Below are positions 31,733-40,880 of a stretch of DNA of 64,000 nucleotides, one piece after another. A program made the position numbers and the translations under genes. The first letter of the stretch is position 1. Every line of letters begins with the position of its first letter. The stretch spans positions 4,588,001 through 4,652,000 of the forward strand of contig OX337229.1 of assembly GCA_946965045.2 (NCBI GenBank), given 5' to 3'. The stretch is from Epithemia pelagica. Lineage: Eukaryota > Bacillariophyta > Bacillariophyceae > Surirellales > Surirellaceae. The notes under the pieces are model-generated. The model saw only the letters and a program-made list of their open reading frames with translations, searched no databases and was not told the origin of the DNA.

Positions 31733-32431
31733 CTAGGCAGCCTCAGCAGTCTCACCAAGAACATCTTTGGCAGCTTTCGCTACAGAATCTAGTTCCACAT
31801 CTCCGTTTGTTTCGGGCAAAGACTTTGACAGGCGTTGACAAGCAAGAATCACCTTATCAAAAAGCCGCACAAGATAGCGCTTGTTCTCGATACGGCTTGG
31901 AAATTGTACAGCTTGCATCTTCACTTCCCCCTTCTCGACGTTATATCTCTGGATTCCAAGAACCTGCTGTAAGATTTGTTTTCCCAGGTCATCCAGAGGA
32001 AGATCCTTAATATCCACTAGTAGATAAACGCGATGTTCATTGGTATGTATATGTGGTGGTCGGATTGTTTTGCCGAATGATGCAGACTTGAAACGCAACA
32101 AATCCTCTCGAAGTCCACATTCAAGGTACTTAGGAGGAGGCTTTTTCAAAACTGGATTCTTTCCTTTTCCAAAAACGGGGCAAACATGATCGTCGTTGAC
32201 AAGCGAGTCGAGAGGGCTGGTGTAGGTGGAAAAGCTTTGGGGGTGTATGGTGCCCCCAACAGCAACTCGTTCTTGATGGAACGAACCAGCGACTCGGCAA
32301 GATAAAGGACCCAGGTTCTTAGTTTGGACAAACAACGCTGGTAAAGAAAATGATCTTCGACCAATGCATCGCTGGATAGAGCCAATTCGCCCCGTTAGAA
32401 CTTTTGATACGGCAGTACTAGAAGAAGGCAT
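31733..32431 (-). CDS. Mitochondrial ribosomal protein mS35 (MRP-S28 domain)
   Basis: A component of the mitochondrial small ribosomal subunit. Single exon, 232 residues from the ATG at 32431; the frame is open further upstream but without an ATG. The N-terminus (1-75) is rich in Ser/Arg/Gln with few acids, fitting a mitochondrial presequence. The MRP-S28 domain covers about 125-215: HRVYLLVDIKDLPLDDLGKQ, VLGIQRYNVEKGEVKMQAV and FPSRIENKRYLVRLFDKVI. The last two match the family pattern of a strand rich in Val followed by FP-R-xN+xYL. There is no sign of truncation. Confidence 0.83.
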   Translation of the reverse strand: MPSSSTAVSKVLTGRIGSIQRCIGRRSFSLPALFVQTKNLGPLSCRVAGSFHQERVAVGGTIHPQSFSTYTSPLDSLVNDDHVCPVFGKGKNPVLKKPPPKYLECGLREDLLRFKSASFGKTIRPPHIHTNEHRVYLLVDIKDLPLDDLGKQILQQVLGIQRYNVEKGEVKMQAVQFPSRIENKRYLVRLFDKVILACQRLSKSLPETNGDVELDSVAKAAKDVLGETAEAA

Positions 32432-32722
32432 ATTGGGCCTTGTATCTTTGTTGTTGTTTCGTTGTTTCCTTTCGGCAGGTACTTCAGTCAATTAGAGCAG
32501 TTGCTGTGCCTTTCTTCGTTCAATGATTCGCCAGTGCCCAATGGTATCGATACCAAGTCTCCTTCCAAACAAGGATGAACTAAAATCTTCTGGTTCGCTT
32601 GTCTTGTTGACCTTCCGAAGAGAGTTGGGTGTGATGTGTGCGAGACATTCGGATTCGGCGGAGTGTGTGGATCCCAACAGGCGAACAGAAGGCACCTGCG
32701 ACAGAAGGACAAACGGTGGACA

Positions 32723-33027
32723 GAAAACTACCATACGCAACTCACGCACGAGACGAACACCCATGTGTCGGACGAATTCCTTATCGCTATCTTTGCTACC
32801 CGGCGAAAAAAACCCATATCTCGAGGCCTTTCCCATAATTTTTGATGAAAGACAAAGACGATGGGAGTAGATGGAAAACTACCATACGCAACTCACGCAC
32901 GAGACGAACACCCATGTGTCGGACGAATTCCTTATCGCTATCTTTGCTACCCGGCGAAAAAAACCCATATCTCGAGGCCTTTCCCATAATAATTTTTGAT
33001 GAAAGACAAAGACGATGGGAGTAGATG
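32723..33027. repeat. Tandem duplication, units of 151 and 154 bp
   Basis: 32723-32873 and 32874-33027 are essentially identical; the second copy has three extra bases (aat) near 32988-32996. The identity implies a recent event or an assembly artefact. It lies upstream of mS35 and downstream of selenoprotein O. Confidence 0.9.
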
Positions 33028-33127
33028 GAATATTGGGTGGAACTACTCCAGCAAAGCTTGGTTTCTGGCTAATAGTTTTTCTGCAAAGTGTTATGATGTA
33101 GATGAAAAAGTCGACACCAACACGTGG

Positions 33128-33236
33128 GCGCATTGTCATTGAAGGCTTTTCAGGTCACAAAAAGTCTTGGACGTGGATGCACAATTGCACCAAATGCCCT
33201 GCTTGATTGTCACCGTCATTCTGTCTCCCAATGCGC
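33128..33236 (-). promoter_or_regulatory. Candidate SECIS-bearing fold in selenoprotein O 3' UTR
   Basis: On the minus strand an 8-bp perfect stem (GCGCATTG at 33236-33229 with CAATGCGC at 33135-33128) encloses an ATGA (33219-33216), an AA 11 nt further on, and a TGA just before the closing strand. These are the ingredients of a SECIS element, but the distance between the two putative quartet strands (about 77 nt) is longer than usual and the inner helix is imperfect. This is a place to look, not an identified SECIS. Confidence 0.25.
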
Positions 33237-33284
33237 ACGTGCTCTACCGACCCAGCGGTAGTTGATCGACGAGGATTTGTCTTC

Positions 33285-33335
33285 GCGCGACAGTTTGCCA
33301 CAAGCATAAAGCTGTGGCATGTAAAATTGTCGCGC
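33285..33335 (-). promoter_or_regulatory. Stem-loop directly after the selenoprotein O stop codon
   Basis: An 8-bp perfect outer stem (33285-33292 with 33328-33335, gcgcgaca/tgtcgcgc) and a 6-bp inner stem (33296-33301 with 33314-33319, tgccac/gtggca) form a hairpin. It starts right after TAA, nine bases past the in-frame TGA. A stem just downstream of a Sec UGA is the position of the recoding (SRE-type) stems known in some animal selenoprotein mRNAs. Confidence 0.55.
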
Positions 33336-35468
33336 TTAGCTGGATCAGGACATGAATGCCGTCCCGCCCGTAGTTAATGCTTCTTCGGGCGCTCTTCGAA
33401 AGTACTTTTTGCTTTCAAACTCGGACCCCTCTTCGTAGGGCCGTTGTAAAAGGGCGAAAAGATTAAACAATTCTGCTTCCTCGTTATTGGCCGCAGAGGA
33501 ATAGGCATCGACCAACATCCACTCTCGTAGGACATACTTGGGGTTAGATGCCGCCATTTGCTTATAGGCCTCGTCAGAGCTTCTTCCACTGGCCGTCAAT
33601 GCAGTTCGCCATTCTTCCAACCATACCAACCATTCTTCCCGCAATTCTTGTGATAGTGGCTGGTAAAAGGCTGCTGCTCCCTCATAGGGTTCGTTGCTGC
33701 TCAAATCAAGTGATGAGAGCATGGCACTGTAGTCCTCCGACGAAGCAAAATCTCGTAGTATGTAGGATAGTCTCCTCCAAAACACGGTCCAGTCGGTACG
33801 AGACTTTCGCATCAACGGTTCCAGGTTTTGCCACACGTCATCCCCCACGTCTTGATCAATTTGGAATCCCAACTTGATTCGGAAGACCTCATCAATCTTG
33901 CGTTCAAACACTAGTTTGGCGCGATCCAAAAATTCCTTGCGGACAGGAACCGGGCTGTCGTCGCCCCGAGCGGCGCTAATGACCATACCAACGGATTCGA
34001 CCAGAATCCCATAGTTGGCATAGCCTGCGGACGGCTGATTCATGAATCCAAAGTGATTGCCCGAGCCAGTCCATTTGGCAAAGATGGGATTATACTCCTC
34101 CATCCATCCAAAGGGACCGTAATCCATGGTACGGCCGGCTACCAAGTTGTTGTCGGCATTGAAGTTCCCCTGCGCAAAGCCAACCCGAATCCAGCCCGCC
34201 ACCATGGAAGAAATTCGTTCGGCCGAGAGTGTCAACAAGGTTTCGGCGGCTTTACCAATGTTCCGTGTTTCAATATTGAGGTCGTAGGCCTCCTTTTTAA
34301 ATTCCCTGTAACACACATGCCAAATCAAATCTTCCAGCTCTTTCCATTGACTGGTCGAGGTATCAAAAGGCGAATCTCGCGTGTTGTTTTCGGCACTGGC
34401 CCGTTCGGCTCGACGTGCAAAGAGGTCAAAGTGACCAACGCGGGAGAAACTTGGTGCCACACGACAGGTTATGGCTGCCTTTTCGGTAATGAGAATGTTG
34501 GGATCCGCCTTTTGATTTCGGAGTTGCTGAATGATTTGTTTTCGTTGATCCACGGGATATGCGGCCAGTCGAGGATCGTCCATACCTGGCAATCGCAGTT
34601 TGGCATCGTCGCTGTACCACGGTCGTTGAATGGTATCCTTCTCGCTGACAATGAGTGACAAGGCTCGCGTGGTGGGTATTCCCAGATAGTGCATGGCCTC
34701 ACTGGCCAAAAACTCCCGAATGCTGGACCGCAAAACGGCTCGACCATCGGCACCCCGATGAAAGGGAGTGGTGCCGGCCCCCTTGAGTTGCAATTCGTGG
34801 CCCCGAAACTCGGCAATGCTAATGGCCCGCCCATCACCATATCCATCTCCTGTTCCATAGGGACAATTGTTGGTGTATCGTGTTCCCATAATGGACAAGG
34901 CATAGGGCGTAGCCCATGTTTCGCCCAAGATAAGATTGCCCGACACAAAGTTGACAAAGTCTGTCGATTCCACTTGTGCCTTGGACAATCCCAAGAGATT
35001 TTCTGCCACGTCAGGACTGTGTAGGACGAGGCGGGGTTCTCGGAGCCCAGAGGGCTTGACAAGAACATAATGACCATTGAAGACAGGACGCCGCGTACGG
35101 TTGTCATCATCGTCGTCGAGTCGTTCACGACCTCGACTCTTTTTCAAGTTGTCGGCTGTTTCGGGTGACAATTGTCGAACCCATGAATTATCCAAGACGG
35201 CTCGAACGGAATCTAAGGATGTTGTTTCTTTGTCTGAGGTGGTTGTCGCCGATTGAAAAGCCGCTTCCGCATGGGTTTTCGTTGAAGTTGACATGGAAGA
35301 CATGTTGCGTGAAAGTGGTGGTTGGATCCAAGCCACGGCTGACGACGAGCAGCAAATAGATAAGAATGCCGCAAACAGAGGAGGGTAGTAAGGGGATCGA
35401 ACGGTCGTTCTCCAGTTGGTGCTTGTACTTTGGGGTTTTACCAAATGCATTGACTGTCTCACAAGCAT
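33336..35468 (-). CDS. SELENOO: Selenoprotein O (SelO/UPF0061 pseudokinase AMPylase) with in-frame Sec UGA
   Basis: SelO has an inverted protein-kinase fold and transfers AMP to Ser/Thr/Tyr of proteins, usually in mitochondria. The gene is single exon, 710 residues counting Sec, from the ATG at 35468. The N-terminus (1-55) has a hydrophobic stretch (LFAAFLSICCSSSAVAW) and a basic region, so an organellar or secretory leader is likely. Core motifs are LQLKGAGTTPFHRGADGRA, SSIREFLASEAMHYLG, QGNFNADNN (metal-binding Asn/Asp) and MDYGPFGWME (the DFG-like Asp). The frame meets TGA at 33347-33345 and continues TCC AGC TAA, giving a C-terminal Ser-Sec-Ser-Ser. That matches the C-terminal Sec position of SelO selenoproteins. 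Vertebrate SelO has Cys two residues before Sec; here that residue is Met. Confidence 0.9.
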
Positions 35469-35656
35469 TGTCGTCAACGAACGGGCGCTGCCACTGCAAT
35501 GGGAGAGCGTCCACTGGGATGATGAGAGTGGATTATTTTGGCAAGCCCAATGATTCACCAGCGTCTGTTTGGTGAGACACGTTCTTGTAAGGCCTTGTCT
35601 TCGTTGTAGTTTCAAGACCGATCTCACCGCGCTAGCACGTTTCCAATCAGACAACT

Positions 35657-35678
35657 TTAGGGTTAGGGTTAGGGTTAC
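35657..35678 (+). repeat. Interstitial TTAGGG repeat (three copies)
   Basis: Three head-to-tail TTAGGG units followed by a partial one. TTAGGG is the telomere repeat of several diatoms. A tract this short inside gene-rich DNA is more likely a leftover of break repair or chance than a telomere. Confidence 0.8.
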
Positions 35679-35718
35679 AACACAAAGTGATTAGGCCATT
35701 GCCAATCATTGAGACATG

Positions 35719-35853
35719 AGACGTCTACCCCCCAGCGAGGGTTAGGTTTTAGGATGCTAGAGAGTGTATGCACTGAGTAAGGGAATGTACTCGTAGAAAA
35801 TGACTCTCTAGCAGCCTAAAAACTTACCCCCGTTGGGGGTTAATGAGACGTCG
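35719..35853. repeat. MITE-like hairpin of about 135 bp
   Basis: The arms at about 35719-35765 and 35802-35853 are imperfect reverse complements. Shared blocks are gacgtct at the outer ends, a run of C paired with a run of G, and ggttttaggatgctagagagt paired with actctctagcagcctaaaaa. The loop is about 36 bp. It has no coding capacity. The outer ends gacgtct/agacgtc could be terminal repeats. The G/C core resembles the hairpin at 553-637. Confidence 0.65.
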
Positions 35854-35901
35854 ATTTTCTCGTGAATAGAGCTATGTTTGCGTCATTTTGGATATATCTG
35901 A

Positions 35902-35915
35902 GGATGACGTCATCC
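35902..35915. promoter_or_regulatory. Perfect palindrome with TGACGTCA (CRE) core
   Basis: The sequence ggatgacgtcatcc is a 14-bp perfect palindrome centred on TGACGTCA, the bZIP/CREB site. In diatoms TGACGT-type elements are known from CO2/cAMP-responsive promoters. It lies about 400 bp upstream of the LRR gene and about 430 bp upstream of selenoprotein O, so it could serve either. Confidence 0.4.
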
Positions 35916-36316
35916 ACATTCCACAAGGCAACCGGAAATGCTCGCGGAGGAGGTCGCACATAAAGGTATTTGCTGGGGTCGCACATGCCAACAGTGACGT
36001 TGAAGAAGAAGAAGAAAAAGACGCACCATGAGACGTGATAGTTTTGGAGTGATCAGCAAAACAGGAGTACCAACGATGTGTTGGAGACTTTACCAAGTAC
36101 CGGTGTCTGCGCATTAATATAGGAAGATGGAGTCATCGTGGAAAAAACTACAGTTACGGGAGAGGTTGGAGTTGCCACGACAGAATGGATGGGAATGGAC
36201 GGGACGATGGATATGGATGGATGTTGGGCAAGACACAGCTATGCTGTCACAAAGCAATTTGATCGCAGTCCTCTCATTAAAAATTCTTGCTACTTCAGTG
36301 AAAGTACTTGCCTACC

Positions 36317-38080
36317 ATGATGACAACGTTTGAAAATGCGGATCGTCACCATCGACGCCGTGCCGACCGAGAGCGCCATTTGCATGCCATGGAAGACATT
36401 GTTCGGAGTTCGGATATTCTTTCGAGTCCTACCATCGAGGAAGCACCCGCCGCTGCCGTCGATGTCTTGGTCGGTGAGCCGCTCGCCAAACAGGAAGTGA
36501 GCAATGGCCGTGAAAAAGGCAAACGGGCAAGACGGGGAGGGTTCAAACAAGAGAAAGCACTCCCTCTAGTGTGCGGTGCCATTGTAGTACTTGTTCTTTT
36601 GTTGACGGTAACTTTGTCCTCGAACAACAAGGGGGATGATGAGGACGGAAACGTCGCCCGAGACAAGGCACAAGAAGCGGAATCCTTGAAACGTTACATG
36701 AGTTTGTTCTCACAAATCTTGGATTGGGAAGTTACGAACAGGACTGTCCTTGAAGACCAAGAGAGTTCCGCCTCCAAAGCCTTACATTGGTTGGCCTATG
36801 AAGATTTGGAAACGGTTCATTTTGAAAATATTCGCACACGTTTTGCTTTGGCCACCCTCTATTACAGTTCCTTTCACAACGAGTCGGAATGGGAGACGTC
36901 TCAATATTGGCTTTCGTCTTACCCCGTCTGCTTTTGGCACGGAATTGAATGCATTGGAGAACGTGAAGATGACATTGGTTTGGTTAGGGGTTTGAATCTT
37001 TCCTCTAATAACCTTGTCGGATCCATTCCGCCCGAACTCTCTCTCCTTCAAAAGGACATTCAGGTGTTGGACTTGTCTTTCAACTATCTCTGGGGAAGTA
37101 TCCCGGATGAAATTGGACGAAGTATGGTGAATCTCCGTCATGTCTACCTTGGTCCCAATCGCCTCTCGTCGGTCATTCCCCAGTCACTTTTTGACTTGCG
37201 CCATTTGACTCACTTGTACCTGGATAGCTGTCGTCTCTCTGGAACCCTCCCTCACTCGATTGGCCTCTTGACCAACCTCCAGGGCCTCGCGATCCACGAT
37301 AATTACTTTACTGGTTCGATCCCTCCGGAAATTGGGCAATTGACCGCATTACGAGTTTTGAACTTGGACGTGAACGCTTTGACTGGGTCCATCCCAAGCT
37401 CTATCGGATTCCTCACAGGGTTAGTGGATTTGCGTCTCAACAATAATCACATGACTGGTACGGTACCGGCCGAGCTTTCTCGTTTGTCGTTGCTGGAAGT
37501 GCTATATCTTGGGGACAATGAACTTGCTGGGAACTTGGAGGCTATTGACTTTGTCATGATGCCCTTGTTGGGTGACATTCAACTCCAAAATAACTTGATG
37601 GAGGGCACCATTCCAGAGTCGGTGGGATTCTTAGCTTTGCTGGAAACGCTCTACTTGGATAGAAACTTGCTGCATGGGCCGATTCCTCCATCATTGGGAA
37701 ATGACCTATTTCTACAGGCATTGTGCTTGTCCAACAATAGCTTGGTGGGTCCCATCCCTTCCCAGCTCGGGCGCCTTTTCAAACTGTTGCACTTGAAAGT
37801 GGACCAAAACGACTTGACTGGAGAGATTCCTGTTGAGATTGGAAATCTTGTCGAGTTGAAGACACTTTGGGTCCACAACAATACATTGGTCCGGTCCATT
37901 CCCATGCAAGTTGGGGGCATGTCCAAGCTTGAGACGGCTCGTTTTCATGGAAACTCCATCACGGGCGTCGTTCCCACTGCTCTTTGCAACAATGAATCCA
38001 CTCCGTTCCTTGCCGATTTGACGACGGATTGCAAGCGTGGAAAAGTGTTTTGCCCGTGTTGCTCGTTGTGCTACGAGTAA
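36317..38080 (+). CDS. Membrane-anchored leucine-rich repeat protein (plant-type LRRs)
   Basis: A single-exon gene of 587 residues from the ATG at 36317 (a second ATG follows at once). The N-terminal 80 residues are cytosolic-type: His/Arg-rich, then acidic, then a basic stop (GKRARRGGFKQEK). One membrane helix follows (about 81-100, LPLVCGAIVVLVLLLTV), giving a type II topology. After a linker (110-210) with a WLSSYPVCFWHGIEC segment similar to LRR N-terminal caps, about twelve plant-specific LRRs run to the end, with the pattern LxxLxLxxNxLxGxIPxxIG (NNLVGSIPPELS, NYFTGSIPPEIG, NDLTGEIPVEIG). There is no kinase domain. The C-terminus has a Cys cluster (CPCCSLC). A role as extracellular or lumenal receptor or adhesion protein is inferred. 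Confidence 0.88.
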   Translation: MMTTFENADRHHRRRADRERHLHAMEDIVRSSDILSSPTIEEAPAAAVDVLVGEPLAKQEVSNGREKGKRARRGGFKQEKALPLVCGAIVVLVLLLTVTLSSNNKGDDEDGNVARDKAQEAESLKRYMSLFSQILDWEVTNRTVLEDQESSASKALHWLAYEDLETVHFENIRTRFALATLYYSSFHNESEWETSQYWLSSYPVCFWHGIECIGEREDDIGLVRGLNLSSNNLVGSIPPELSLLQKDIQVLDLSFNYLWGSIPDEIGRSMVNLRHVYLGPNRLSSVIPQSLFDLRHLTHLYLDSCRLSGTLPHSIGLLTNLQGLAIHDNYFTGSIPPEIGQLTALRVLNLDVNALTGSIPSSIGFLTGLVDLRLNNNHMTGTVPAELSRLSLLEVLYLGDNELAGNLEAIDFVMMPLLGDIQLQNNLMEGTIPESVGFLALLETLYLDRNLLHGPIPPSLGNDLFLQALCLSNNSLVGPIPSQLGRLFKLLHLKVDQNDLTGEIPVEIGNLVELKTLWVHNNTLVRSIPMQVGGMSKLETARFHGNSITGVVPTALCNNESTPFLADLTTDCKRGKVFCPCCSLCYE

Positions 38081-38433
38081 TACGGACTCCGTACGCATGG
38101 CGGGAATTTTGCCACGCTTGTAGGCAGGAACGGGAGCTGTATGCCAAATGCTCGAAGTTTTGTTATGCTGGAGATAGTTTATCGACTCGTACGAAGGATT
38201 GTTCAGTTATAGGAAACTCTGGAACTCCATATTGTAGTTATAGGAAAGGTGACATCATCATGTCAACGTACATCATTGTCTACTCAGTTATCTATAATCT
38301 AAGTATTGTGGATTCGTTCAGGATGGAGCTATGGAAGGAACGGAAAAGTTTCATACATCGTACCAAGTACGCAATACGTAACGTAATCATTCCCATCAAG
38401 ATGATCTAAAAGAGAAAGCCATGGAAATGCACT
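38081..38433. other. Intergenic between convergent genes (353 bp)
   Basis: 3' UTRs of the LRR gene and the HSF gene. I see nothing else in it. Confidence 0.5.
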
Positions 38434-39656
38434 TCATACTGCTTCGGCGAGCATTTCTCCCACTTCCTCAAGTTCCATATGATCGAGATAGTGGAACTGA
38501 AGTCCTTCAAAGTAGACCACATCACCCGAAGAAGGTGCAGGTCCTCGATGTTTAGTGACAGAGAGCGGGTCATGATCAACCTTCCCCACCGTTGTTGTGG
38601 CTTTCTGGAACGGAAGAATCAAGGGGGGCGGAGAGATGACACGTGGTGTGTGGTCCGCTGGATTCCTCCGTAGAAGGGCAAACCCCGGCATCTCAAACGC
38701 GCTGTAGGATCGAACAGGATCTTTCTGGACAACGGACGACTCAATAGAGCCATCACCCTGAACAAAGGAAACTTTGCGCCCTGTAGTCTCTGAGTGACCA
38801 ATCGACGAGGCACACTCTTTCTTCGTAGTCTGCTCTTGATGTTCAGGTATGGGTTTGGTTTTGTCTTCCTTGCGGACCTGTCCCTGAATGTTTGAAAGGC
38901 ATGGCTGCATCGCGTAGAAATCTGGTTCTGTCTCCGGAGATGATGCAGCCTTTAGGCCATTTCCCTTCACTCGTGTACGGACCATGAAGCGACACAAGTC
39001 TGGGCGTCCACGGATAAAGTACTCATGATAGTAGCTGCAGATAGTTGATACACACCAAGAGTGATAAGATTTCTGTGATAGAGAATCAGCACACATTGAA
39101 AGTCTTCTCACTTACCCTCCTCGATCTCTCCCCGCAGTTAGTCGAATGAAGCCATATAAGTTGAGTTGTCGCTGAAAGCTTGTTAACTTGGTTTGTTGGA
39201 AGAATCTTGATGGAACGCATAGAAGTTAGAGACGGATCAAGTGAACATGGAACAATTAGGGACCTGATTCCTTCATGGAACTTACCGTGGCATGATTTCA
39301 GAGACAAAGACATCTTTCTTCCGGATAATGAAGCATCTTCCATGGACTTTCCAACCTACTACATCATCGTAACCATCTCGTTCAGAAGCAACTAGCATCG
39401 AGAACAGCTTTTCTGGAAATGCGAGTGTTGCTCCGCCTCGTTGCGATGACGATACCGACCTACAGTGGTCCGCATCATACTGATCCATCAAGCTCGGGTC
39501 TGGAAGCGGATCGTGGTAGTGGTCATGATACTTGTGTTCCACAAAATGTCGGTTTGCAGGCCGTTGCCTTTCCGATCGATCCACCAGACGAGTAGCGCGT
39601 TTGGTACCAGGTGATACAGGAGAGCCCGTGAGCCTTGGGTCGTGATCCATGGCCAT
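38434..39656 (-). CDS. Heat shock factor-type transcription factor
   Basis: HSFs bind nGAAn repeats; in diatoms the family is the largest group of transcription factors and many members are not heat-related. The gene is join(39656..39286, 39205..39116, 39034..38434), 353 residues. The two introns (80 and 81 bp) both interrupt the DNA-binding domain. That domain (about 78-180) reads FPEKLFSMLVASERDGYDDV, then VGWKVHGRCFII and KKDVFVSEIMPR, continuing after the splice as FFQQTKLTSFQRQLNLYGF, the recognition helix. YYHEYFIRGRPDLCRFMVR closes the domain. The N-terminus (1-75) is His/Asp-rich. The C-terminal 170 residues are low in complexity without a clear heptad-repeat trimerisation region, which is common in diatom HSFs. 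Confidence 0.88.
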
Positions 39657-40880
39657 GTTTTACTCTAGATTCGAAGCTTTACTTGGTTTACGTTGTTCCG
39701 ACCCCGTGAAGATAAAATGGATGCATCTAGGATCACCCACAACCAAAAGGGCCTGCTGGAATACATCAGACACAAATCATTGATATGATGTGTCTGATCG
39801 ATGGCGATTCAGATTCACGACACGGGACAGAGCATGCCAAAAAGTTTTTTCTGCCGGGTTTCTGGTATTTTTGTATCGCAGCGACGTCGCAAGAACATAC
39901 AAACTGAACCATGTGTTAATTACAGATATCCAGACATGAAGCGTTCTTCAGGTGCCCAGCTCATTGAGAATTTCGAGTTTTAGTGAGTAACTGTAATTTA
40001 ACCGCTGATTCATAACAGGGGCCATCCTCTGTGATGTCCGATGTCTGTCTCACCGAGAAGCAAGAATGATTGGTAGCAGCTCTCCGTTGTTTTTGATTGG
40101 CTATGAATTCCTCTCTCAATCCATCTGAACAGAGAAAGCAGAACATAAAACGAGAAACGAGAACTTTCAGGACCAAACTACCAAGAGTCTCGAGGTACAC
40201 CTAAGTGCTCTGAATCCATAATAATCTGGAAGAAGTAACAGTTTCCAAAGATAGAATCTGATAGTCTCACTGGATATTGTATCTTCGAGATGAAGAAGTA
40301 CGGATAGTCCCTTCGTTTCTTGTGCTCCTTACCGTTTACTTATTATTTCAGTGGCTATTGTTCAAGTGAGGAACATTACGAGTACGTTGATAGCGCAGAA
40401 CAAGATGGTTGATATCGTGTTCTTGAATGGAACATTCTTGTTGCCTACGACAGCAACCCGTGCATTCCAAGTGCCGGAAGGAAGCAACCGACATTGACAT
40501 CTCACATCTGATTGGTGACATCTGTTGTCACTTTCAAGGACCACTCCTACACACTTTGGACGCTTATGGATCGCAGAAGACTTTTAATGAGATCGACACG
40601 TGGAGGCTCATAGAAATGGATGGTCGCCTTAAACACGTATGAGTATGAGCAACGAATGGCCGCGGTCGCTCTATGGCCCATCAGAAGTTCGTCCCTTCTT
40701 CTTCTGATGCCAAACATCATCGGTCACGGACGACCATGTGAGATTGCCTCGACGAGAGCAAAGACTCTTCCGCGACGTTTGAGAACAGAGGCAGCTTACG
40801 AGATTGACAAGAAGAGATCAGAAAGAACCTAAGCGAATCTTTCTTGCCTCATTCAAGAACGATCCAGATTCTTTAGCCCC
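39657..40880. other. Divergent intergenic region (1.2 kb)
   Basis: Upstream of both the HSF gene (minus) and the PPR gene (plus). Scattered frames of 60-80 codons show no motif and no compositional signal. No repeat or RNA gene was recognised. Confidence 0.5.

Larger units (their letters stand above)
32432..33335. other. Intergenic (about 900 bp) with tandem duplication and selenoprotein O 3' UTR
   Basis: This holds the promoter of mS35, a young 151/154-bp tandem duplication (32723-33027) and the 3' UTR of the selenoprotein O gene with two predicted stem-loops. Short frames inside the duplication appear twice because the DNA does, and are not called as genes. Confidence 0.65.
35469..36316. 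other. Divergent intergenic region with repeats
   Basis: Upstream of both selenoprotein O (minus) and the LRR gene (plus). It contains three TTAGGG units, a hairpin element, and a 14-bp palindrome with a CRE core, each listed separately. Short frames at 36127-36333 are not supported by any motif. Confidence 0.6.

Noticed and set aside
32523-33139. Frames of 60-115 codons repeated in the tandem duplication
   Set aside because: They recur only because the DNA is duplicated; no motif, and stops differ between copies.
34053-35128. Open frames of about 110-220 codons on both strands within the SelO gene
   Set aside because: They are shadows of the SelO frame, without their own motifs.
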